Below are positions 17,768 to 26,671 of a DNA stretch of 64,000 nucleotides, piece after piece. Position 1 is the first letter of the stretch. Each line of letters opens with the position of its first letter. The position numbers and the translations under genes were made by a program. Under the pieces are notes generated by a model, which had not been told where the DNA came from, made no database searches, and saw only the letters and a program-made list of their open reading frames with translations. The stretch is taken from contig NZ_LROS01000009.1 of assembly GCF_001675165.1 (NCBI RefSeq), forward strand, positions 28,116 to 92,115, read 5' to 3'. The stretch is from Clostridium ragsdalei P11 (GTDB lineage Bacteria; Bacillota; Clostridia; Clostridiales; Clostridiaceae).

Positions 17768-18928
17768 CTAATCAAGATCTCTCTTTCCAAAAACATAAGT
17801 ACTTAAAAACATCATAACTAAAGTCCACAGAAGACATACAATCAAAACAAAACACACATTTATACTACTAGCAAGTTTTAAAGAAATATCTCCGGATAAG
17901 GTACCCAAACTATCAACTATATATGGGATAGGTAAAAACTTTACAAAAACGCCATATTTAGCTGCTGCAAGATATTTACCTGAAAAACAAAAGAGGTACC
18001 AAAATTGTGTTCCTGCAATTAGTATGAAGCTTGCAAGCGATGAAATAAGTGAATTCCTGCAAATAGTTGATATAAACATAATTATTGATATAATAGCTAT
18101 TGAAATAACTATTAAAATTAATATAAGTTGAAGAATTACACTCCAAACAGGAATTATTGACATACTTCCACTTACGTACTTCATTTGAGAAGCCACTGGA
18201 CTTAAAGGTAGTGATTTATCTAAAACATATTTTGCACCTACATCAAAAGGTAATCTACAATCTGAAAAGCCTAAGTGGATTCCAGCTTCCACTATAAATA
18301 CTATGGTACTTATAATTATAGTGCCTGCATTTAAAATCACTGAAACAATAAACTTGGATGTTATGATTTTTTTTCTTGAAATAGGTTTAGTAATTAAAGC
18401 CTTAATTGTATTGGGTGAATATTCCCCTGATACTATATCAGATGACAATACAATAGGAATAATCAAAAAAAGCAATACAAAATATTGTAAAATACCTATA
18501 GCTGCATACATTCCCTTTGGTGCTAACTCACTTTTTTCTATATTGTGTTCTTTTTCATATTTCAATTGAAGTATTTTGTAATCATTTTTAGGATTATTTT
18601 CTTTTTCCAATTTTTGAATTTGTTTATCTAATTTTGATTTATCATAGTTATTTATTTGATTTAGCATGTCTTCTTTGTCATCTATTTCTTTTTGGGTCTC
18701 CAATATATCTCTAGAAATATCTGCCTTTTTAAATTCAGTATCAGCTTTAGTTTTGTCTATCTTTAGACTGTTAAGAAGAACTTTATCTTTTTGAATTTGT
18801 ACTTCTACAGTATCTATTTTTGAGATTCTCATTAATCCAAAAGCTATTGTAACAATGAGAATGACAATAAGCGCAATTTTCTTTTTCATCATAACTCTTT
18901 TAAGTTCCTGCCATATATATTTACTCAT
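17768..18928 (-). CDS. ABC-2-type transporter permease
   Basis: Membrane half of an ABC exporter. One N-terminal membrane helix is followed by a long cytoplasmic or extracellular coiled coil (about residues 45-135, rich in Lys/Asp/Glu). Five further hydrophobic segments follow, with SGEYSPNTIKALITKPISRKKI, the typical ABC-2 coupling loop. The coding region begins inside the end of the ATPase gene, so the two are translationally coupled. BcrB/NatB-like; cargo unknown, with peptide antibiotics a reasonable guess given the sensor-kinase neighbour. Confidence 0.82.
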   Translation of the reverse strand: MSKYIWQELKRVMMKKKIALIVILIVTIAFGLMRISKIDTVEVQIQKDKVLLNSLKIDKTKADTEFKKADISRDILETQKEIDDKEDMLNQINNYDKSKLDKQIQKLEKENNPKNDYKILQLKYEKEHNIEKSELAPKGMYAAIGILQYFVLLFLIIPIVLSSDIVSGEYSPNTIKALITKPISRKKIITSKFIVSVILNAGTIIISTIVFIVEAGIHLGFSDCRLPFDVGAKYVLDKSLPLSPVASQMKYVSGSMSIIPVWSVILQLILILIVISIAIISIIMFISTICRNSLISSLASFILIAGTQFWYLFCFSGKYLAAAKYGVFVKFLPIPYIVDSLGTLSGDISLKLASSINVCFVLIVCLLWTLVMMFLSTYVFGKRDLD

Positions 18929-19850
18929 CACTATCTTCCCCCATCATCTTTATAAATTTATCTTCTAAATTTTGCTTTACTTCAAAGAAACCTTCTATTT
19001 TTATTCCAGCCTCATGTAAATTTTTTAATATATCAAAAATATCATGTAACTCAGTATTTATTAAAATTGAAATACCATTATTTTCTACTTTTAATAATTT
19101 TACATCAGGTATATTTTGAATAATTTCTGATGATTTTTCTGGGAAATTAGTTTTTATAAACATATTTTTTTCACTGCTAGACTTTTCTTTATCACCTATT
19201 TCCTGAATATTAATAATTTTTCCGTCATCTATAAATACAATTTTTGTACATATATTTTCTATTTCACTTAAGATATGTGAAGATATAAAAACACTTACTC
19301 CTTTTTCTTTAGCTAAAGTGTTTATAGTATTTTTAAGTTCAAAAACTCCCATGGGATCCAGTCCATTTGTAGGCTCATCTAGTATTAGTAATGATATATT
19401 TCCCATCAGTGCTTCTGCAAGTCCCAGTCTTTGTTTCATCCCTAGAGAATATTTTTTTACCTTTTCATCAATTTTTTCACCTAAATTAGATGATTTTACA
19501 GCACCTTCTATTTGATCTTTTGTTACATCTTTAAGTACGCTTGATATATAATTTAGGTTTTGCCTTCCTGTCATATATCCATACATCACTGGTGTTTCCA
19601 CTACTGATCCAACATTTTTTAAAGCTTCTTCTCTTTCAGTTTTAAGATTTTTTCCACAGATTATAACTTCACCTTCATCGGGAAACAACATGCTTGTTAT
19701 AATCTTAATTAATGTGGTCTTGCCTGCCCCGTTTCTTCCTACAAAACCACATATCTCGCCCTTATTTATAGAAAAATTAACATCAGTTAATACCTGCTTT
19801 TTACCTCTCTTTTTAGAAATGTTTTTTAATTCTAAAACTTTCTCCGCCAT
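18921..19850 (-). CDS. ABC transporter ATP-binding protein (BcrA/drug-export type)
   Basis: Nucleotide-binding subunit paired with the following permease. It contains Walker A GRNGAGKTT (about residue 35), the Q-loop region, the signature YSLGMKQRLGLAEAL, Walker B LLILDEPTNGLDP and the H-loop SSHILSEI. The C-terminal ~90 residues after the ATPase core are typical of the BcrA/NatA export group. Of three nearby ATG codons, 19850 has the best spacing from AGAGG. The order ATPase, permease, response regulator, kinase on one strand suggests an antibiotic-resistance module whose regulator has decayed. Confidence 0.88.
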   Translation of the reverse strand: MAEKVLELKNISKKRGKKQVLTDVNFSINKGEICGFVGRNGAGKTTLIKIITSMLFPDEGEVIICGKNLKTEREEALKNVGSVVETPVMYGYMTGRQNLNYISSVLKDVTKDQIEGAVKSSNLGEKIDEKVKKYSLGMKQRLGLAEALMGNISLLILDEPTNGLDPMGVFELKNTINTLAKEKGVSVFISSHILSEIENICTKIVFIDDGKIINIQEIGDKEKSSSEKNMFIKTNFPEKSSEIIQNIPDVKLLKVENNGISILINTELHDIFDILKNLHEAGIKIEGFFEVKQNLEDKFIKMMGEDSDE

Positions 19851-19985
19851 TTTCATCATCCTCTTTTAATATATTTTATTTGCTACCAATATTTACAATT
19901 ATAAAAGGTAAAAATATATTAAAAGTATATTAAAAATAAAGAAAAAATAAATTTATTACAAAAGGGCCCTACCTAAATATGGATA

Positions 19986-20138
19986 TTAGTCAATTAATTT
20001 ATGTCTTATTATTGGATTATTTGTTAGGTAATTTTTTGATATTTTCTCAGTATTTTTTCGAAAAAAATAAGACCTGCCGTCATAAGCATGTCTTGATTCT
20101 AATTGAATTTTCTTAGTTTCAATTCTCTTTTTACTCAT
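19986..20138 (-). CDS. small hypothetical basic protein (50 aa)
   Basis: A 50-codon frame with a very good ribosome site (GGAAGGATAATTTT-ATG). The product is basic and hydrophilic (starts MSKKRIETKKIQLESRH, ends IIRHKLID). I do not recognise it. It follows an acetyltransferase remnant and could be a real small gene or a piece of decayed DNA. Confidence 0.35.
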   Translation of the reverse strand: MSKKRIETKKIQLESRHAYDGRSYFFRKNTEKISKNYLTNNPIIRHKLID

Positions 20139-20224
20139 AAAATTATCCTTCCAAATTTAATTTTTTTAGATACTTTAAAGATTCCAACTGGTCATTCGGG
20201 TAACCTTCCAAAATAAAAGCACCT

Positions 20225-20374
20225 TTATAATTGAAGATTATTATAACAAGCAATTGTATGAAAATCTTGTAAGTTAGGATTTTCTAATTCGCACTCCATT
20301 CTATTCCAACCAACCGATTGACGTAAATCTGCTAAATTCGAAACTGATATTTTCTCATTTATCCGATAATCCAT
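20225..20374 (-). pseudogene. remnant of a GNAT acetyltransferase (N-terminus only)
   Basis: GGGGATAGGCA-ATG at 20374 opens a 49-residue frame that reads like the start of a GNAT protein (SVSNLADLRQSVGWNRM, then DFHTIACYNNLQL) and stops at 20225-20227. The next ~80 bases hold another short frame (GAFILEGYPNDQLESLKYLKKL), which could be part of the same family's C-terminus after loss of the core. It looks like a deletion remnant. Confidence 0.5.
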
Positions 20375-20403
20375 TGCCTATCCCCCTATAATTTAATGTA
20401 ATT

Positions 20404-20832
20404 CTAATTTTTTAATTCAATTGTTTGTATCTTTCCATCAAGATTTATGGTGACTTTTATTACTTCGTCTTTATCCTCCGTTGCTCCACCTGTACTACTT
20501 GATGTCATAGTATAAGTTCTTTTCCTTGGAGAGTTTTGCCCTATACTTCCACCTCCAGCACTACTTTTATACGATATTTGCAGATGTTTTACCGAAGATA
20601 AGTCAGATATATTTTTCTTATAGGTTACTGTAAATGTATCGTTAGAATTACCTTCATAATGTAGCTTGTCATCTTTCTTAGTAAATGTGTCTATAGAATT
20701 CACCTTATATTGGACAGTCCAAAATTCATTTTCTCCTTTATAAGTGTAGTTGTGTTTAATTACGTCTTTATTTGAACAACCTGCAACCATAAACAACATT
20801 ATAGTGATTAAAATTATGGCTATTTTTCTCAC
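20404..20832 (-). CDS. hypothetical lipoprotein
   Basis: Short exported protein of ~142 aa. From the GTG at 20832 (GGGGGAG 6 nt upstream) it has a basic start, a hydrophobic helix and the lipobox MVAGC, so it should be lipid-anchored. The mature part is polar and beta-rich (WTVQYKVNSIDTF, TFTVTYKKNISDL). A Ser/Gly-rich central segment (SAGGGSIGQNSP) and repeated Thr/Ser follow. No domain is recognised. Monocistronic as far as can be seen. Confidence 0.65.
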   Translation of the reverse strand: MRKIAIILITIMLFMVAGCSNKDVIKHNYTYKGENEFWTVQYKVNSIDTFTKKDDKLHYEGNSNDTFTVTYKKNISDLSSVKHLQISYKSSAGGGSIGQNSPRKRTYTMTSSSTGGATEDKDEVIKVTINLDGKIQTIELKN

Positions 20833-20847
20833 ACTATACTCCCCCAC

Positions 20848-21171
20848 TCTTTTTTATAATTAATGAACAATATTCTGACACTATGAAAAGTTATTTTCAT
20901 AGCCTTAAACTATTGAATTATATTATTTCATCAACACATCTTAAAAATGAAAGATATATGAATAACACAAGAAATAAATCATTGTTATATATGATAACTA
21001 TCTACTAGGATTGTACTTAAGATTATTCTATTTTATGAGGAGTGTATCAGCATCAGATATGGCTATATTGGTGATATCCTTTCTAATGGCAGTTTCATCA
21101 ACAAAAGATTTAGAGGAATAATTCTAAGTTATATAAATCTACTATTTATATAACTACCTTAAATTTAAAAA
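20848..21171. other. intergenic region containing relic repeat R1
   Basis: 324 bp between two minus-strand genes. Apart from the ~94-bp repeat at 21031-21124 (described separately) and AT-rich sequence that may carry the promoter of the lipoprotein gene, I see no gene or RNA. Confidence 0.4.
21031..21124 (-). repeat. direct repeat R1, coding relic
   Basis: This ~94-bp stretch is repeated with few changes at 22227-22320 in the same orientation. On the minus strand both copies read VDETAIRKDI(T/I)NIAISDADTLLIK and then a stop, so they look like the 3' ends of two related, lost genes rather than a mobile-element end. The protein family is not recognised. Confidence 0.55.
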
Positions 21172-21492
21172 TCACTTTTTCTTTTTTACTTTTGGATAAG
21201 AAAGTTCTTCATACATCTCTGTTATCAGTTTGTATAATAACTCTTTGTTATCAACATTGTGAACCAAAAGCATTGGTTTTGCACCATCATATGGCAATTC
21301 CTCTGTTCCCCCTAACATCAACTGTTTGCTGGATTTAGTTATCTTAACCAAAAAACGGTCATCATATATTCCTCCAAAAATTTTCCCCTGAAAATATAAT
21401 ATATATTCCCCCATCATTTTTCTATAGGAAATATTATTCAGTGTATCTAACTGTCCAATGATAAAATCTAAATACTCTTGACTAGAAGCCAT
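21172..21492 (-). CDS. TfoX N-terminal-domain protein
   Basis: 106-residue protein made only of the TfoX N-terminal domain, with the family marks YLDFIIGQLDTL, ISYRKMMGEYILYFQGKIFGGIYDD and KPMLLVHNVDN. The domain is named for the competence regulator of Haemophilus, but stand-alone versions are common in Firmicutes and have no proven role. The C-terminus is a Lys run. It is 64 bp downstream of the flavodoxin-like gene on the same strand and lies between the two relic repeats. Confidence 0.8.
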   Translation of the reverse strand: MASSQEYLDFIIGQLDTLNNISYRKMMGEYILYFQGKIFGGIYDDRFLVKITKSSKQLMLGGTEELPYDGAKPMLLVHNVDNKELLYKLITEMYEELSYPKVKKKK

Positions 21493-21556
21493 ATCCTATT
21501 TCCTCCAGTTATTTTTAAATTTACAATCTAAAAAAGAACAAGAACTTATTAATATA

Positions 21557-22084
21557 TTACGAATTAATATAAGTTATTATGTTTTCTATATTTTTCTTAT
21601 TTGTATAATCTACTGGTTTATCATATATAGAAAGCATACCTATTTCATCAGACGATAAATCTTCCTGCTTTTTATTTTTTATTTTCCATTTCAATAGTGT
21701 CATAAGAAATTTATCAAAAATATTTAGTTTACTATAATTAAATCCACCTCTTAAATAGAAAAATTTGATAGACTTTTGTTGATCTGTAGTAAAGTTTTTA
21801 TTTCTAACTTCAGTTATCACTTCATCTCTTGAAGGTGATGCCCCTGTGGCAAAAACTACAATCTTTTTATTTCTTAATTTATTAAAGTTTTTTGTGATTA
21901 AATTTATGCCAATAATGCCTACTGCATACAAACTACCACCATAAATTATGGTATCATATTTAGCCAGCATATTAATATTAACATTTGCTGCATCAAAAAT
22001 ATCTGCTGATAATTCTTTTGAAATCCACTCTGCATATTTCTTTGTAAAACCTGTTTTTGATTTATATATTACTACTATTTTCAT
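21557..22084 (-). CDS. flavodoxin-domain protein
   Basis: FMN-binding-type protein of 175 residues (HemG/Flavodoxin_5-like). The phosphate loop is YKSKTGFTKKYAEWIS at the N-terminus, followed by DTIIYGGSLYAVG and FATGASPS for the ring-binding loops. The C-terminal third is extended. The start at 22084 (KIVVIYKSKTG) fits the family; an ATG 12 nt upstream is possible. It is likely an electron carrier or quinone/protoporphyrin-oxidising type enzyme; the partner is unknown. Confidence 0.8.
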   Translation of the reverse strand: MKIVVIYKSKTGFTKKYAEWISKELSADIFDAANVNINMLAKYDTIIYGGSLYAVGIIGINLITKNFNKLRNKKIVVFATGASPSRDEVITEVRNKNFTTDQQKSIKFFYLRGGFNYSKLNIFDKFLMTLLKWKIKNKKQEDLSSDEIGMLSIYDKPVDYTNKKNIENIITYINS

Positions 22085-22226
22085 ACTTATATACATTCCC
22101 TATCTCTCTTATGTATTATATAAATTCCCAGTTTTAATATTATAGCCTAATATTTATATAACATACCATATTATTAAATTTTAAAAAAGCATTCATATAT
22201 TTGAATTCAATAACTTTAGTTGATTA

Positions 22227-22320
22227 TTTTATGAGGAGTGTATCAGCATCAGATATGGCTATATTTATGATATCCTTTCTAATGGCAGTTTCATCAACGA
22301 GATATTTAGCGAAATAATTT
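22227..22320 (-). repeat. direct repeat R2, coding relic downstream of hsdR
   Basis: Second copy of R1, 1.2 kb away in the same orientation. On the minus strand it can be read a little further upstream (VGNYFAKYLVDETAIRKDI...), and it ends in the same stop codon. It begins about 50 bp after the hsdR stop. The tfoX-like and flavodoxin-like genes lie between the two copies. Confidence 0.55.
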
Positions 22321-22372
22321 CCTACTTCTTTAACCTATAGGTATCGTATATACTCCCTGATATACATTAGCT

Positions 22373-25300
22373 TTAATCATACTTTTCTTTCGTCTCAGCT
22401 ATCAACTCTGGCAATTTATGCGTTAATTTCATCATATGTTTTAACTTATTACCTGCTGATTTATCCTCTGCCGCATCATAGTTAACATTTTGGGTTAGTT
22501 CATCTCTATAAGGTATCCTCTTAGGTTCTGCCACTGAAAAGGCATTTACAGATTTGAAAAGCCATTCTCTATCAATTCCCCATCTGTCCGCTAAATCATT
22601 AACATCGGCTTTTAATTTATTCTGTTTCCAAATATCAAAGGCCTCATCAAAATTTAAGTTGTAGGGCAAATTTCCAGTTATTAATTCAGTATCTACAAAC
22701 TCCTTCAATAGATGTGCTTTACTATCTTCACCCATATCACTCAGTTCTTGAATTTGCTCATAAATTATACGCCGTGTTTCCCCATCTACTGTTTGCATAC
22801 CATCCACATTGCTCACCTTGGAGCCAATCAATTCAAGTATATGTGATGCATCAATTACTTGTGTACCTGCTAACTTTGTTTTTCCAATAAGAGGTTTAAC
22901 AATGCTTGGTATAGGATCACCTGTCCCACCTTTACCTATCAAATTTTTATACGCACCTCTATATTTTAACCAGGTATGCTCCTCAATACCAAAAGTACTA
23001 TCCTCCCATTTATATTGATAATATTGTTCCACTAAATTGAATTGTTCATATGCATCTTTAAATGCAGTAATAAACTTATCTTTCTCTTCTTTCACATCTT
23101 TTATTATTTGCCACTGCGAAGGATCTTTAAGTGACTTAACCATTTTCAACGCATTTATCTTGAATTTTTCAACCGCTGCCTTATATGTATCAACGATTGC
23201 TTTGCTATTGCTGCCTCCACTACCATATAATTTCAACGCAATTGTTACTGCTTCTTTTGTAAGCCCTGGATACTGAAAGTTAACAATTGTTCCAAATTCT
23301 TTATCCCTTCCAAATACACGATTTGTACGGGAATATGCCTGGATTAAGTCCTGTAGTTCCAGTTTTCTATCAACATACAGCGTATTCAATCGTTTAGAGT
23401 CATATCCTGTGAGTAATTGCTTTGCAACAATCACAAGGTCTATATTCTTTTTATTACGTCCACTTCCACCACGGGCTGCACGTTCCACTATATCTTCAAA
23501 ATATGCATTCTCACCATGCTTTTTATCACCGGCAATAAATTCAATACCTGTAAACTCAGAGTAATCCTTAAACATTCCTTCAATGATTTTTGATGAAATA
23601 TTATAAGTATCACTATAATTTTCATTTTCAAAACTGAAGGTCATGGCAATATTTAGTTTTTTCCCACGTTCATCTAATTGCTTCTTAAATTCATCATAGA
23701 AAGCTACTACCCGCCTTTTGTACTCAACTGTTAAAATAGCATTAAATTTTCTTTCTTTAGACTGATTCTCCCAGTTATTTAATATTTCCTCAACAACTCT
23801 TGGAATATGTGTTTCATCTTGATAGGTTAAAATGTTTCTTTTTTTAGCCTGCCTTTCCACTTCTGTTTCAGACAATGCTTGTACCTTCCGTTCAAGCTCT
23901 CTATCTGAAAGCTCCGGGTGCTCTTCTTTCATTTTTTCTACTAACTGTTCTCTTAAATCTTCATAACTTTTAAATTCACCAGTATTGATATAATCCACAT
24001 AAAACCCTAAAACATTCCCATCTGAAATTGCCTCGTCAATGGTATATTCATGAAGTTTCGGTCCAAATAGCTTTTCCGTAGTGTTAATTACTTCACTTTT
24101 CTCATTTATTTTACCTTTAACATTATTTTCATCAAATAAAGGTGTTCCCGTAAAACCATAGAAAAGACCATTTTTTCTAAAATAATTTTTAATTGTCCCC
24201 ATCATCTGACCCATTGTTGTTCGATGAGCTTCATCTACAATAAATACAATTCTTTTATCTGCCACTGTATTGTCCTTAGCTTCTTCTAATTCCTTTACAA
24301 GTGCATTAAGTTTAAATGTTGTTGTAACTATAATTCCTGACTTCTGTGATTTAAGCTGCTTTTTTAATTGATAGGTATGTTTGGTGTCATCCACAGTTAC
24401 TGGTTCATAAGCTGCATATGCCTTAAAATTATCGCTAGTAGTCCTATCTAGTTCTCGTCTATCAACTAAAAATACTACCTTATCAAACCCTGCGCGGGTA
24501 GATAAAAACAAGGCTGTCTTAAAACTAGTAATTGTTTTTCCAGAACCAGTTGTATGCCAAACAAAGCCTCCATGGGGTATACCATTATTATCCCATCCAA
24601 AAGCAGCACCTTCCACAGCTTGCAATGCGTAAACCTGATATGGTCGCATTAGCATATGCTTCCTGTTTTCCTCTTCTTTCGCCTCATCAATTACCAGGTA
24701 ATCTCCAACCATTTGATGTGCCATAGGTATCATTAAGAAATGTTGAATCACTTTTTTCCAATCATTTATCGGTTTATTCTTTTTATCTGCCCAATGAAAA
24801 ACAAAGGATGGATTAAAAGCATCAACAGACTTTGGTGTCGCAAAATAACGAGTTTCAATCTCTGTAGTAATTACCATCATCTGTGAGAATGCCATGAAGT
24901 TATTGCAGTATTCACCATCCCTATAGTACCTCTTAAACTGTTCATAGGCTTCATCTAACGACTTATCCGTGCGTTTTTGTTCTATATTAATTAGTGGTAA
25001 GCCATTAATTAGTAATACTATATCAAATCGATTATCACCCGGAGTTACTACCTCTCTTGCAATACGGTAACTTGAGTCACCGCCTCTTACCTCTGCCTTT
25101 TTGAATATAGTTAAAGTAATCTGTTTCCTGGTTACTTTTGGATTATCATCACGATAAATCCCGTCAATTTTTCCTTTAGCTTCTTCAATTGACAATATTT
25201 TAGCAGCTTCATAGCTATTGCTGATTTGACCTACCTTAGTCATTACCTGTGCAAATTCATTATCTGTTAACTCTACACCTTCAAGTTGATCCGCATTTAT

Positions 25301-25462
25301 ACGATTTAACTCGCCTCTCCAATGATTAATCAGATCAGATACCGTTACTTTCTTCTTATTTCCATTTAGGTAATCTGGAGCCTTCCATTTGTATTTTACT
25401 AGTTCTTTCACAAAATTCTCCTGAAAAGTCCTTTCAGAAGAATTTTTAGATGCATTACTCAT
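22373..25462 (-). CDS. hsdR: type I restriction enzyme, R subunit
   Basis: ATP-driven translocase and nuclease subunit of a type I restriction-modification complex, 1029 aa. The N-terminal nuclease fold shows FDIVLLINGLPLINIEQKR, with the D...ExK-type active site. The helicase motor has Walker A HTTGSGKTITS, DEAH-type VDEAHRTT and GFTGTPLF. The later motif AYSRTNRVFG corresponds to motif VI. The C-terminal ~250 residues are helical and should dock to the methylase. It starts 15 bp after the hsdS stop and is last in the operon hsdM-hsdS-hsdR. All motifs look intact. Confidence 0.95.
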   Translation of the reverse strand: MSNASKNSSERTFQENFVKELVKYKWKAPDYLNGNKKKVTVSDLINHWRGELNRINADQLEGVELTDNEFAQVMTKVGQISNSYEAAKILSIEEAKGKIDGIYRDDNPKVTRKQITLTIFKKAEVRGGDSSYRIAREVVTPGDNRFDIVLLINGLPLINIEQKRTDKSLDEAYEQFKRYYRDGEYCNNFMAFSQMMVITTEIETRYFATPKSVDAFNPSFVFHWADKKNKPINDWKKVIQHFLMIPMAHQMVGDYLVIDEAKEEENRKHMLMRPYQVYALQAVEGAAFGWDNNGIPHGGFVWHTTGSGKTITSFKTALFLSTRAGFDKVVFLVDRRELDRTTSDNFKAYAAYEPVTVDDTKHTYQLKKQLKSQKSGIIVTTTFKLNALVKELEEAKDNTVADKRIVFIVDEAHRTTMGQMMGTIKNYFRKNGLFYGFTGTPLFDENNVKGKINEKSEVINTTEKLFGPKLHEYTIDEAISDGNVLGFYVDYINTGEFKSYEDLREQLVEKMKEEHPELSDRELERKVQALSETEVERQAKKRNILTYQDETHIPRVVEEILNNWENQSKERKFNAILTVEYKRRVVAFYDEFKKQLDERGKKLNIAMTFSFENENYSDTYNISSKIIEGMFKDYSEFTGIEFIAGDKKHGENAYFEDIVERAARGGSGRNKKNIDLVIVAKQLLTGYDSKRLNTLYVDRKLELQDLIQAYSRTNRVFGRDKEFGTIVNFQYPGLTKEAVTIALKLYGSGGSNSKAIVDTYKAAVEKFKINALKMVKSLKDPSQWQIIKDVKEEKDKFITAFKDAYEQFNLVEQYYQYKWEDSTFGIEEHTWLKYRGAYKNLIGKGGTGDPIPSIVKPLIGKTKLAGTQVIDASHILELIGSKVSNVDGMQTVDGETRRIIYEQIQELSDMGEDSKAHLLKEFVDTELITGNLPYNLNFDEAFDIWKQNKLKADVNDLADRWGIDREWLFKSVNAFSVAEPKRIPYRDELTQNVNYDAAEDKSAGNKLKHMMKLTHKLPELIAETKEKYD

Positions 25463-25477
25463 GATTTACGCTCCTCT

Positions 25478-26671
25478 CTAAATAAACATTTCATTTAGGT
25501 ATGCTTTCTTTATATTTTGAAGTTTTTCGAGCTTACGCTGATGAAGGGTGATAAGGTTGTCAATGTGAGCAAAATAGTTTCCAAGTTGTTTCCGTTCTAT
25601 TTCGCTCACTGGAAATTTTAATCTCAACTCACTCAATTCACTGGCTTTAATTAGTGGTTGACCAGTACCAAAAGATAGGTTTTTTAAATTATATTTAGAA
25701 AGTGCATAATAAATAAAATCCAAGTTGCTTCCCTGCAAGAACACCGTATTATCACTTATTTTCACATTTCCAGAATACTTATACAAATCACCAGCATTCA
25801 CACCAACACGAGCAGTTAATACAAAATCACCGGAATAATCATATTTCTCATTATAGCTTATCACAGATGTTGAACCCAAAACAGCATAAGGAGTTATATC
25901 TGATTTTTGAACACCCGAAGCAAATTTACTTTTTCCTGTTCCAATAGTTGCAACTTCTTCACCTAGCTTACGCTGTTCCCAATCGTCCGTAAAACCAGCA
26001 AATCTTAGTTTTGGCTTACGCTCACCTTCAGCAGGAAACATATCCTTAAGATATGCTTTTTTTAATGCTTTCATCTTATCTAACTTACACTGATGAAGGG
26101 CTATAAGGTTGTCGAGTTCTGAAAGTAATTCACCTATTTTCAATTGTTCTTCTACTTTTGGCAAGCATATATCAAGATTTTTTATAAGTTCAGCGTTATA
26201 ACTTTGTTGCTTTGTCCCCTGAGTGAATCTAATACCATAGTCTTCTCCTACCATCTTATACCATTGAAATAAGAACTGCGTACTTAGCAATTTCTTATTA
26301 GGAAATACCGCCATACAGGACTGATTCAACGTTGTATCAATACCAAGAATTCCACAGTTACCACGAGTTCCAGCAGCCTCTAGTCCAGTTATTGCCATAA
26401 CAAAGGTGTTTTTAGGAACAATACGTAAATTTGCGTCATCCTGGCCAGCGGACGTTATTTTTTCACTTGTCATTATGACAACCGAGCGATTTAATTCTCC
26501 GCTTGATAACCAGTTGATATTGCCATTCCAAAAGTCATCTCGGAATCGCGATGGAGTTTGTCCATTATATAATCCATCTATCACATCTCCTAACTTACGC
26601 TGTTCCCAAACTTCAGCATTTTCGAACTCTTTAAATCGTCTTTTCGGTACATTTTTCTCATTTTCGCTCAT
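25478..26671 (-). CDS. hsdS: type I restriction-modification specificity subunit
   Basis: Chooses the DNA target for methylation and cutting; 397 aa. Two target-recognition domains (about 25-180 and 230-380) are each followed by a conserved helical spacer (LHQCKLDKMKALKKAYLKDMF and LHQRKLEKLQNIKKAYLNEMF). Each domain opens with WEQRKLG. The two spacers are also similar at DNA level (25510-25565 and 26070-26120), which could allow domain exchange by recombination. The ATG overlaps the hsdM stop by one base (TAATG), giving coupled translation. Target sequence cannot be read from the protein. Confidence 0.93.
   Translation of the reverse strand: MSENEKNVPKRRFKEFENAEVWEQRKLGDVIDGLYNGQTPSRFRDDFWNGNINWLSSGELNRSVVIMTSEKITSAGQDDANLRIVPKNTFVMAITGLEAAGTRGNCGILGIDTTLNQSCMAVFPNKKLLSTQFLFQWYKMVGEDYGIRFTQGTKQQSYNAELIKNLDICLPKVEEQLKIGELLSELDNLIALHQCKLDKMKALKKAYLKDMFPAEGERKPKLRFAGFTDDWEQRKLGEEVATIGTGKSKFASGVQKSDITPYAVLGSTSVISYNEKYDYSGDFVLTARVGVNAGDLYKYSGNVKISDNTVFLQGSNLDFIYYALSKYNLKNLSFGTGQPLIKASELSELRLKFPVSEIERKQLGNYFAHIDNLITLHQRKLEKLQNIKKAYLNEMFI

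Noticed and set aside
21031..22320. R1/R2 as attachment sites or insertion-sequence ends
   Set aside because: The repeats keep an open reading frame and end at the same stop codon, and no recombinase or terminal inverted repeats accompany them; a coding relic explains them better.
25510..26120. hsdS repeats as a mobile or CRISPR-like feature
   Set aside because: There are only two copies, and they coincide with the conserved spacer helices of the specificity subunit.
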